A stretch of 60,000 nt of DNA. It comes from Tubulanus polymorphus. Lineage: Eukaryota; Nemertea; Palaeonemertea; Tubulaniformes; Tubulanidae. Both the position numbers and the translations under genes were made by a program. A model generated the notes under the pieces. That model saw nothing but the letters and a program-made list of their open reading frames with translations, had not been told where the DNA came from and did not search any database. The stretch covers positions 5,632,485-5,692,484 of the forward strand of contig NC_134027.1 in NCBI RefSeq assembly GCF_964204645.1, in the 5' to 3' direction. This document shows, piece after piece, positions 21,801 to 25,899 of the stretch; position 1 is the stretch's first letter; every line of letters begins with the position of its first letter.

Positions 21801-22151
21801 AGGTGTAATGGTGTCCTTAAAATAATGATAAGGATTCATTCATCAACAATGTCAAATCATTCAGAACCTCCCCAAAATTGAAAAATAATTCATAATTTCA
21901 TAGCATCATATTAAAACAAAAATTAAAACATACCTATTTTCTTTATCAATAGGGCTTGGGTCCTTTTTGGCCAGTTGCTTAACTTTACTAAGATCCCCTG
22001 ACCAGGCCGCCTTATGAAGTTTGCTAATTTCCTTTTCATTGACATCATAACCACCAATTCCAGATATACTCTGCGTTGAGCCTAATTTTCCTGTGGCACC
22101 TGCACCACTTTCTTTCTTATTTTTACCAAACTTAAAAAACTTCTTCATCAT
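744..22151 (-). CDS. ANKRD26: ANKRD26-like ankyrin/coiled-coil gene (40 coding exons seen, 3' end outside window)
   Basis: In vertebrates ANKRD26 is a scaffold at centriolar distal appendages, with roles in cilia and PIDDosome recruitment. Seen here: a basic MKKFF start, ankyrin repeats at residues about 40-255, an acidic disordered middle at about 300-1450, charged helices at about 1450-1700, and a coiled coil from about 1770 to the last traced residue, 2126. The coiled coil carries phrases shared with vertebrate ANKRD26, such as RKEEQY, KLNEEAL and LELS. All 40 exons have AG/GT borders except where noted, and phases agree throughout (6,378 nt). The human protein is about 1,700 residues, so this one is longer, mostly in the middle. 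The C-terminal residues are missing because the window ends. Family assignment is by remembered similarity; exact splice choices at exons 26 and 28 are less sure. Confidence 0.88.
916..995 (-). CDS. ANKRD26: ANKRD26-like coding exon 39 (coiled coil)
   Basis: Encodes VDSLKARLQTANSEFEKSQN, then ARTEIE. Aligns with the vertebrate VESYHSRLAAAIHD-QSETSKRELE stretch. Phase 2 out. Confidence 0.92.
1083..1217 (-). CDS. ANKRD26: ANKRD26-like coding exon 38 (coiled coil)
   Basis: Begins KLNEEALAQASMQYNMQVGT and continues LKADNTRLSSSLEKER, REKLESE. Vertebrate ANKRD26 has KLNEEALTKTKFQYNGQL here, so homology is plain. Confidence 0.94.
1306..1410 (-). CDS. ANKRD26: ANKRD26-like coding exon 37 (coiled coil)
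   Basis: Encodes LELDRTKTRLKDDHNLLTQE, then NEELQSRIEDLKNEI, with clear heptads. Phase 0, donor GTAAGC. Confidence 0.92.
1667..1720 (-). CDS. ANKRD26: ANKRD26-like coding exon 36 (54 nt)
   Basis: Eighteen codons in phase 0: VATAEQNLSFEKIITDLA. Acceptor TGTACAG, donor GTGAGT. Its in-phase size would allow skipping. Confidence 0.82.
1795..2013 (-). CDS. ANKRD26: ANKRD26-like coding exon 35 (coiled coil with linker)
   Basis: Encodes LEDEKEDILRQLTHEKSSRQ, matching the vertebrate LEER--AQRQLS-E-NAR-LQ stretch, then a Ser/Pro linker and KLKAELSALK. Phase 0. Confidence 0.92.
2168..2242. mobile_element. Perfect-hairpin palindrome with hammerhead-ribozyme-like core, in intron 34
   Basis: Two 27-bp arms (2168-2194, 2201-2227) pair with one mismatch around a 6-nt loop. 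The plus strand gives CTGATGA (2202-2208), stem II GGCTAAC/GTTAGCC with loop AGTT, GATA (2228-2231), stem III ACGT-CTA-ACGT (2231-2241) and GTC cleavage site at 2242, the order of a type I hammerhead. The minus strand gives CTGATGA ... GAAAC. GATA instead of GAAA and an unpaired T before stem II argue against activity of this copy. Confidence 0.6.
2313..2397 (-). CDS. ANKRD26: ANKRD26-like coding exon 34 (CCDC144C-type coiled coil)
   Basis: Encodes EVEEKQKLELSMRNYQMELR, then TAQSTIKQ. Closely follows the vertebrate EVEVKQQLELS-LRT-EMELRT pattern, the strongest single match to the family. Confidence 0.93.
2494..2592 (-). CDS. ANKRD26: ANKRD26-like coding exon 33 (CCDC144C-type coiled coil)
   Basis: Encodes YQLNEEVEKRKSAETVLQ, then KEQLQRKEEQYT. 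The phrase RKEEQY is shared with vertebrate ANKRD26/CCDC144 proteins. The donor is GT|GTAAGC; the next exon joins in frame only with this choice. Confidence 0.92.
2593..3247. other. Intron 32, no feature seen
   Basis: 655 bp of AT-rich sequence with no exon, repeat or RNA that I can support. Confidence 0.5.
3248..3328 (-). CDS. ANKRD26: ANKRD26-like coding exon 32 (coiled coil)
   Basis: Encodes KVDDLSHTRSTLEQHRVELE, then AKLRSV. Heptad pattern continues. Donor GTAAGT, ending GA of a split codon. Confidence 0.9.
3407..3545 (-). CDS. ANKRD26: ANKRD26-like coding exon 31 (coiled coil begins)
   Basis: Encodes TPRTQDQIREQKRQFERERS, then LKMSLEQQKKGLERERTDLL with clear heptad spacing. Donor GTAAAT, phase 2. 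Confidence 0.9.
3835..4043 (-). CDS. ANKRD26: ANKRD26-like coding exon 30
   Basis: About 70 codons of polar linker: RDLTSPLGSYVHGVLGSTSP, GDDGLSYTDTDNED, TPQMQTPDMSMSH. Acceptor after a long pyrimidine tract, donor GTAGGT. Precedes the coiled coil. Confidence 0.86.
4488..4706 (-). CDS. ANKRD26: ANKRD26-like coding exon 29 (charged helix)
   Basis: Encodes EAANAHLNVSQDERSRQLRA, a long Arg/Glu helix (EKAEREMEEAKYKKHL), then acidic DYNFSLDDDDDTYTSDV and SPRDILEK. Phase 1-nt start, phase 2 end, donor GTAAGT. Confidence 0.9.
5187..5396. mobile_element. Palindromic element with inverted hammerhead-like cores and 16-bp target duplication
   Basis: Flanked by the exact direct repeat CAGTAACCTTATAAAC (5171-5186 and 5397-5412). 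The two arms (about 5187-5260 and 5285-5368) are inverted copies. Each carries a hairpin GGGTTTA/TAAACCC next to CTGATGA- and GAAAC-like cores (plus copy 5285-5319; minus copy about 5231-5262). Hammerhead cores with a nearby inverted copy and a variable-length target duplication fit a degenerate Penelope-like retroelement end. Confidence 0.65.
5441..5522 (-). CDS. ANKRD26: ANKRD26-like coding exon 28
   Basis: Encodes KSFEEFKLHYLNRTIPGYVH, then DDSEKN. The acceptor could be TTATTAG (5523) or TTCGAAG (about 5511), both in frame. Donor GTAAGT is strong, phase 2 out. Confidence 0.72.
5964..6037 (-). CDS. ANKRD26: ANKRD26-like coding exon 27
   Basis: Encodes FSPFGFIEICARTVLPKPTK and ends in phase 1. 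Acceptor CAACAG, donor GTAAAT. It was found because exon 26 to 28 would not join in frame; including it restores frame on both sides. No similarity recognised. Confidence 0.7.
6509..6568 (-). CDS. ANKRD26: ANKRD26-like coding exon 26
   Basis: Encodes IYPSLSPRRSPSSFQLWTKR. Two AG acceptors are possible. The inner one (CACCAAG at 6569) keeps frame with exon 25, while the outer one (ATGAAG) would bring a stop, so the inner was chosen. Confidence 0.75.
7374..7480 (-). CDS. ANKRD26: ANKRD26-like coding exon 25
   Basis: Encodes KNEAPSIQVTSFGGDSFNEM, then YEFDSGSTPNTPTS. Donor GTGAGT; ends in phase 2 within a lysine codon. Confidence 0.85.
7481..9948. other. Intron 24, 2.5 kb, largest intron
   Basis: No recognisable exon. 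It holds a CpG-richer patch at about 9060-9400 with a 105-codon minus-strand open frame that lacks an ATG and a fitting phase (see findings). The rest is AT-rich unique-looking sequence. Confidence 0.6.
9949..10050 (-). CDS. ANKRD26: ANKRD26-like coding exon 24
   Basis: Thirty-four codons: KEKEEKILNGNNGEVIVNG, then a basic polar stretch SPIKSKIDKPDNDL. Phase 0. Confidence 0.87.
10220..10312 (-). CDS. ANKRD26: ANKRD26-like coding exon 23 (charged helix)
   Basis: Thirty-one codons: KKELDERQHQWELEQAAKRE, then ALKKEAAEELE. Continuous charged helix, probable coiled coil. Phase 0. Confidence 0.9.
11204..11326 (-). CDS. ANKRD26: ANKRD26-like coding exon 22
   Basis: Forty-one codons in phase 0. Thr/Pro-rich start (TTPSKTDHPTVVTTAG), then acidic helix SEQVSEWELERKR, which begins the charged helical region. 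Confidence 0.87.
11635..11654 (-). CDS. ANKRD26: ANKRD26-like coding exon 21 (20-nt micro-exon)
   Basis: Only 20 nt between a pyrimidine-rich TTTGCAG acceptor and a GTAAGA donor. With the split codon it encodes DSPWDEE, another tryptophan-acidic motif. Skipping it would shift the frame, so it must be constitutive or switch isoforms. Confidence 0.8.
11742..11838 (-). CDS. ANKRD26: ANKRD26-like coding exon 20 (W-acidic module)
   Basis: Starts SIVSDWDSVTED and ends in phase 1 after KKDTINDE. The hydrophobic residue two places before DWD makes it the best match to the tryptophan-acidic kinesin-ligand pattern. Confidence 0.87.
12422..12481 (-). CDS. ANKRD26: ANKRD26-like coding exon 19
   Basis: Twenty codons in phase 0: DYSDDFEDSFSEPINDIHAE, strongly acidic with regularly spaced aromatics. 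Donor GTGACC is weak, but phase and composition fit. Confidence 0.78.
13637..13699 (-). CDS. ANKRD26: ANKRD26-like coding exon 18
   Basis: Twenty-one codons in phase 0: EKDNDGNSTEPPPQIITPAK. Polar, proline-rich. Donor GTTAGG is weak. Confidence 0.8.
13879..13953 (-). CDS. ANKRD26: ANKRD26-like coding exon 17 (W-acidic module)
   Basis: Twenty-five codons in phase 0: SSGSDWDSTPRRV, then EPKIPQDKRE. Resembles exons 13 and 14. Strong borders (CTTACAG, GTGAGT). Confidence 0.87.
14282..15040 (-). CDS. ANKRD26: ANKRD26-like coding exon 16 (double CxCxCxxC)
   Basis: 759 nt, phase 0 on both sides. It holds two cysteine clusters with identical spacing, CNCNCGDC at 14951-14974 and CTCKCNYC at 14753-14776, separated by an acidic charged helix. 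An acidic run (DSEDDDDNADDE), an Ala/Met/Gln-rich helix and a W-acidic motif (KTDDWDSVDEDEE) follow. The clusters could bind zinc or another metal; I know of no such pair in the vertebrate proteins. Confidence 0.88.
15167..15172 (-). terminator. Poly(A) signal after the read-through stop of exon 15
   Basis: On the minus strand, AATAAA lies 10 nt after the TGA that ends the exon-15 read-through frame at 15183. About 25-45 nt further on comes a T/GT-rich tract (TTTTGTTTGTTGTGTTTT), the usual downstream element. Together they look like a working intronic polyadenylation site. Confidence 0.6.
15267..16580 (-). CDS. ANKRD26: ANKRD26-like coding exon 15 (large disordered exon with coding minisatellite)
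   Basis: 1,314 nt (438 codons), by far the largest exon. It starts with AQTGWDHSSSD, has a second tryptophan motif IAPWDSV, and then about nine 15-residue repeats of ITDSPRLTPVSAEPV type at residues about 722-860. The rest is Ser/Glu/Asp-rich. It normally ends at GAG|GTTGGT (15266), which is a mediocre donor. If that donor is skipped the frame runs 27 more residues to a stop at 15183, next to a poly(A) signal. Confidence 0.88.
15840..16256 (-). repeat. In-frame coding minisatellite, about nine 45-bp units
   Basis: Nine tandem units encode variants of ITDSPRLTPVSAEPV. Two units carry small in-frame additions (one with an extra PVS, one with an extra Thr). Units differ at several positions, so the array is not brand new, but neighbouring units remain very similar. 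Each unit has SP and TP sites that proline-directed kinases could phosphorylate (inference). Confidence 0.93.
16873..16983 (-). CDS. ANKRD26: ANKRD26-like coding exon 14 (W-acidic module)
   Basis: Thirty-seven codons in phase 0. Encodes IDDDWDSTNDD, TPRTPRGHV and KPKIGEALVEEPTK. Looks paralogous to exon 13. Confidence 0.88.
17066..17214 (-). CDS. ANKRD26: ANKRD26-like coding exon 13 (W-acidic module)
   Basis: Encodes VLEELGLSDVEDVSD, then GGSDWDTT and YTPRGPKM. The pattern WD-S/T-T followed by TPRG and PK recurs in exons 14 and 17, suggesting exon duplication. Confidence 0.88.
17358..17442 (-). CDS. ANKRD26: ANKRD26-like coding exon 12
   Basis: Encodes a polar segment ending in a charged helix EKQVSEEEKAKRK. 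It ends in phase 1 at a GTATTG donor. Confidence 0.85.
17566..17631 (-). CDS. ANKRD26: ANKRD26-like coding exon 11
   Basis: Twenty-two codons, phase 0 on both sides: SEDETDLPILDLSLNIKS. Acidic and then amphipathic. Acceptor CTGTAG, donor GTAAGT. Confidence 0.85.
17959..18230 (-). CDS. ANKRD26: ANKRD26-like coding exon 10
   Basis: Ninety-one codons of polar, Ser/Pro-rich disordered sequence, including RPSQSSVLSNSSWGNNSPD and an acidic end DDTDVE. Acceptor TTGCAG, donor GTAAGG. Confidence 0.88.
18320..18383 (-). CDS. ANKRD26: ANKRD26-like coding exon 9
   Basis: Encodes KTAPKLSLAKFVKGSDEESQ. The K-P/S-L-A/K pattern resembles the short conserved KPSL motif of vertebrate family members. The donor GTCAGT is weak but usable. 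Confidence 0.82.
18742..18786 (-). CDS. ANKRD26: ANKRD26-like coding exon 8 (45 nt)
   Basis: A short in-phase exon of 15 codons encoding the basic QRKRKEKSPTISDGN. Borders are AAAG acceptor and GTGAGT donor. The basic cluster could act as a nuclear or membrane contact signal; this is inference. Confidence 0.75.
18945..19060 (-). CDS. ANKRD26: ANKRD26-like coding exon 7
   Basis: Encodes an acidic stretch with DSWADSEEESLGFGLSSK. Vertebrate ANKRD26 has a similar acidic D-W-S-D-E-L-F segment right after the ankyrin domain. Phase 1 in, phase 0 out. Confidence 0.88.
19148..19369 (-). CDS. ANKRD26: ANKRD26-like coding exon 6 (end of ankyrin domain, linker)
   Basis: Begins WTADDCAVIAGHHACSQLI, the capping ankyrin helices. 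It then turns into a Ser/Thr/Pro linker with TPRGSTPAQTPRSD and a Gly/Ala-rich end (GVITGGFGAPAVD). The donor is GTATGT, phase 1. Confidence 0.9.
19504..19598 (-). CDS. ANKRD26: ANKRD26-like coding exon 5 (ankyrin repeat 6)
   Basis: Encodes TPLMQACADGSIGLVKLYL and ends DSK at a GTATGT donor. This donor makes the join KDSK-N-WTADDC, which continues the ankyrin fold. Reading on to a GC donor further downstream would insert 21 unrelated residues, so the GT donor was preferred. Confidence 0.85.
19735..19841 (-). CDS. ANKRD26: ANKRD26-like coding exon 4 (ankyrin repeat 5)
   Basis: Encodes EYIAPLHLATLEKHAEICKL and ADIDITDENK, an ankyrin repeat with the PLHLA helix. It ends in phase 2, splitting an arginine codon shared with exon 5. 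Confidence 0.9.
20105..20278 (-). CDS. ANKRD26: ANKRD26-like coding exon 3 (ankyrin repeats 3-4)
   Basis: 58 codons in phase 0 on both sides. They complete repeat 3 (AIECSQVTCAKTLLE) and encode repeat 4 (NTCLHEAVRQGQYEVCSLLL), ending DIRNK at a GTAAGC donor. Confidence 0.9.
20279..21700. other. Intron 2, 1.4 kb, no feature seen
   Basis: AT-rich sequence between ankyrin exons 2 and 3; I see no exon, repeat or RNA in it. Confidence 0.5.
21701..21815 (-). CDS. ANKRD26: ANKRD26-like coding exon 2 (ankyrin repeat 2)
   Basis: This exon encodes TPLHLACVKGHADIVDELI, a canonical ankyrin TPLH-A--GH signature, then TDNNGQTPLMK. The donor is GTAGGT. It joins exon 1 through a split arginine codon. Confidence 0.9.
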
Positions 22152-22156
22152 TGGGG
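21934..22156 (-). CDS. ANKRD26: ANKRD26-like coding exon 1 (start, first ankyrin repeat)
   Basis: Two adjacent ATGs at 22151 and 22148 begin MMKKFFKFGKNKK, like the MKK-F-F start of vertebrate ANKRD26, which is why I start here rather than at the in-frame upstream ATG at 22223. A pyrimidine-rich tract and AG end at 22157-22158, so a non-coding 5' exon is probably spliced on upstream. The exon carries the first ankyrin helix pair (KLHKAAWSGDLSKVKQL) and ends in phase 2 at a GTATGT donor. Confidence 0.88.
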
Positions 22157-22646
22157 CTATTAAGAAGAAAGTTCGATAGCTAAAACCCAAAAATGTCAAA
22201 TCCTGTCCACCATGTCTAAACAAGTTTAGTTCGTTATTCGCACGACTGAGGCAGCACTTTACAGTCCTTTTGGCTTACACGGCGTAGCAAAACAGCAACA
22301 ACCAAGGCAAAAATAGTGAATATTTTTAGGCTGTCAAAGGGAATGGTTTTGAGGCGTTTTGCATGAGAAACAAGACAAGATAGTTTATTTTCTGCAATTT
22401 TCTGAAATCGCTCACCGACCTTGAAAAGTGTAGCGGGAGCGTTGAATCCACCAATACCGGAATGCGCCGCTACTCCTTGCGGGTTCGAGACCCGCATTGC
22501 TGCAAAAGATAGAATATGTCTGTAAATCAAACTTTCAAGTGATGTCAATCTAAATTTAAGGGAAACTATATTGAATTGGTTTTTACCGGTATCATACGTA
22601 GTTCATCACATTCTTCCACTCGGGAGACCGATCAGTGTGAAATCTT
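22157..22646. other. Region upstream of the start codon
   Basis: Probable intron or 5' flank. A splice-acceptor-like tract abuts the start exon. A perfect 5-bp T-arm-like hairpin (GCGGGTTCGAGACCCGC, 22479-22495) resembles a Pol III B box, but no matching A box or acceptor stem was found, so at best a SINE remnant. Confidence 0.4.
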
Positions 22647-22790
22647 GACCGTCAAGTGCTGTCCCTATCAAAGGCGGTTAGCATGTGAACTACCCCGACT
22701 GCACAATATTCCTGCTGCGGCGTGCGAGTAATAGGTTAGTTCACATATTTACCGTCAATCATATGTGTAGGGGCAGCACTTAACGGTTAA
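22647..22790. repeat. Imperfect inverted repeat, about 145 bp
   Basis: The left arm (ACCGTCAAGTGCTGTCCCTA, then ATGTGAACTA) is mirrored by the right arm (TTAGTTCACAT ... TAGGGGCAGCACTTAACGGT) with several mismatches. Looks like a small old MITE or a foldback element. No target duplication was recognised. Confidence 0.6.
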
Positions 22791-23004
22791 ATCCGCTAGG
22801 TACCTTTAATCCGACTTTAAAAACTGGCTAAATTTATCAAAATCTGTCTTGATGTATATCCCCAATAGCAGGCTATGTATATTGTAAATAACGTTATTTG
22901 TTTTAAAATGCTTTTATTTTCTGTTTTTGTAACTAATTATTGTATATTCTCTTTTTATTCCATATACCGTAAAAATGGTTGGCAAATGGTTGTTGTTGGA
23001 GTGT

Positions 23005-23010
23005 AATAAA
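23005..23010 (+). terminator. Possible plus-strand poly(A) signal
   Basis: AATAAA in a T/A-rich context that reads like an mRNA 3' end (22,850-23,030). No coding sequence was found upstream on the plus strand, so it could belong to a non-coding RNA or be chance. Confidence 0.2.
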
Positions 23011-24638
23011 TATTCGTATTCAATTCATACCGGGCGCACACCTTAACGATGATACGATAAAACCATGCTATCGATCACAATCAATCGCAGAGGTGTGCGG
23101 CCGGCTTTAAAGCTTCACCAGAGATCGAATGTTCTAAATGGCATGCGAGCAGATTTGTTGCCCATTTATCGAGCAATATTCACCAAACAATATCATTTTC
23201 AATCGACGCTAAAGATTTGTTAATGTAATGTAAAACGACGCCAAAGGAGGAATTGATACAAGCACGACGAATATCCCGAGTTCGAATCTAGAGTTGATAA
23301 TAAGGGTGCAGTCATCTCACCAGAAGAATGTAAAGTATTCATTTGAATTTCATAGGAAATTTTGGATTTTTCAATTTTATTCTAACACTTTATTTACGAG
23401 ATAAACACATACACAATCTTGCTTTCAGATTTAGATTCGACGACGAGCGACTCCGAAATTCATTTCTAGAATATTTGATCGCGAAAAATGTTTAGAATGG
23501 AATCATTGAAAATTCTTAATGAATTAGAAATTGAATGAACCCCGAAGGTAATTTTTAAGTTATCCCTGTAGATAAAACCTCTCACCAATGGAGTCGTTTC
23601 TTTTATTTAGTACTTTGTAAATAGTGTGGCTAGTTTGTAGAAATGCGCATGAAAATTAATTCAAATAAACCGAATAAGATGACGCCTGAAGCCGGCGTTG
23701 CTGTTTTGTATGGTTTCGTCTCTGATGTTTCAATAAGTGAACCGACTCATGAACACTTTCCAAAAAATTCACATAATATCATCCTTTTTCTAGAATTATT
23801 GACCTATACTTGCCCCTGGACACTGAAAGAGGTATGTACTCTCATTGTTCAACCGTGGGTTTAAGTCATGTGAAGTCACCTGGCGGTCAGTTGCCGGATA
23901 CAGGAGTTCTGTAATTGAGATCTATCCCTATTAATAACGGATATGTGGTCATTACCGTATTTTGTCGCAGTAAACCGTTCACAAAGATGGTGCGTGGATC
24001 GGAGAATTTATTTATTGCGCATCAACGCATTGATTCAATAATCGCAATAATCTACATTCGATTAGATTACCAGGGACACTTCAATCACTGCCCACTCTTT
24101 AAATACATGTATAATATCTATTACGAGTTAAAATAATAACCACTGCCAACAGTTCAGAAATAAAACACTTTTTCATCTTTTATGGATAATCTAACATATA
24201 TATCCGTCTATATCCATTCGGTAGAAAACAGTTTTTTTAGCACTCGTCGTTCCGCTAATGGATGAAATTCAAATGAAATGTAAACATCGGTAAACAATTG
24301 AACTAGATTATTATTTAGGAATTAGATGATTCGACGTTTTTTCGAATGCCGCTATCCACTGGATATTTTCAATCTAAAACATCTGAGTTGTTTCTGTGCG
24401 TTCCCTTTTTTTTAGAATTATACATTGTGCAGGGCAGATCATTCAACCTTGAACACCAGTCAAGGCCCTCATCGGGGTTTTTAATCAAATTATTAGCATG
24501 TGGTCTTGCACAGATTGAGACACACGGACTGAGGTAGCTCGGGTATACCGGTACAGCACATCTGTTCGACGCGGCTCGGTTCAAAAGTTTAATCAAAAAC
24601 AATCGCGACAATTTTTATTTTAACACGATGTCGATTTA

Positions 24639-24650
24639 TGCGCACGCGCG
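24639..24650. promoter_or_regulatory. NRF1-type site in CpG-rich patch; candidate promoter
   Basis: TGCGCACGCGCG fits the NRF1 consensus (YGCGCAYGCGCR), typical of TATA-less broad promoters. It lies 2.5 kb upstream of the ANKRD26-like start codon inside the only CpG-dense patch nearby, so it may be the promoter of that gene, with a non-coding first exon, or of a divergent transcript. Confidence 0.35.
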
Positions 24651-25809
24651 CGCACCGGAGACGTATCTCAAATCCTTCGTTACGATAATACCGGTGATAA
24701 TATTTTGATTGGATGCTATCCTGTTTCTAATCTGGTTCATTCAGTAGATTTCCCCCAGTTTCTGAGTGGATTCGTTAGGTTCACTAGGTGAAATCAGTGG
24801 TGGTAATAATACCGTGCTGTAACCTTACTCTGAACTCGTCCGTGCGATAATCTCGCTTTTAAAAAATCATCCCCCTGTCTCGGGTTGTCTGATTTGAAGT
24901 TCGAAAGATTTATTGTAAAGAGCTTATCTCAACTCTCTCATCGTGTTGTGCAAAATCCCGTTTCAATCACGCGAGCCCACGAATTCTACTACTCAAATGT
25001 GATCTAGTGGATACGTTCGTATTTTGCAAAAGGATAATCCGTGTCTCTTGAATTAAGTATTGTGTACGATCGATATCGATTTTCGCAGGAATTATTTGAA
25101 TTTTCTGACGTTTCATTTCGATTGTCTGCTGCGATATTTTGATGAATTAACCGAAGAAGACCTGGGGTGATTGCGGCAAATCATTCCCTGTCATTTCACA
25201 GATGAATATTACACTCTAGATGTAGTGATTGATGTATATCGACGGTATCATCGCTGTGCATTAAAGCATAAAAACGGTATTTTCCAGTTGTTTTCATAAT
25301 TAGCGCTGCGTGTAAGATACCCCTTGAAACTGACGTTGGAATTTTCAATTGTAACTTCGAATTGTTTCAAACTAACCAGGTTCAAACTCCGGTGAATAGA
25401 ATGATGTTTTAAATACCCTTCGTCGCACAGATCCGATGAAAGTCTCTTTCCACCACCACAACAAAAAACAGAATCATTTTCTATCCCAATCAAATGTTTA
25501 CACACTCCCCGAAACATCCGCACATAATTCTTAAACAAAAACCTTTTTTTTCAGAACTAGGCCATGCGTGCGCAAATTTTCCCAACTAATGAAAACTAAA
25601 GGGAAACAACTTTATCAAAGCCGCTTCCAATTTGATCTAAGTCATTTTCGATGATTATAACAGATTCGATGTTTATGTATTTGTATTGTGTTTATGTATG
25701 TTCATCATCTGTTAATTATCTGTTTAAATGTGAACCGCAACGGTAATTATTGTAATTTCCATAATCTTTGTTGTTGTTGTGCTCTTAACAAACTGTATTT
25801 TTGTCGCGC

Positions 25810-25815
25810 AATAAA
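25810..25815 (+). terminator. Possible plus-strand poly(A) signal
   Basis: AATAAA after a T/GT-rich stretch (25,760-25,800) that resembles a 3' UTR end. No plus-strand gene was found; weak. Confidence 0.2.
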
Positions 25816-25899
25816 AGATACGTATGCTATTCACACTTTGTGGAGAATGTAGGACTTAATTTTCTCCGGTATAGTTCGTTGGTTCGTATGGCGGTTCCA

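Noticed and set aside
22479-22495. tRNA gene at a T-arm-like hairpin
   Set aside because: No D-arm, anticodon arm or acceptor stem can be built around it.
23643-24136. Plus-strand frames of 73 codons upstream of the gene
   Set aside because: No homology, no splice continuity and no continuation; not supported as a gene.
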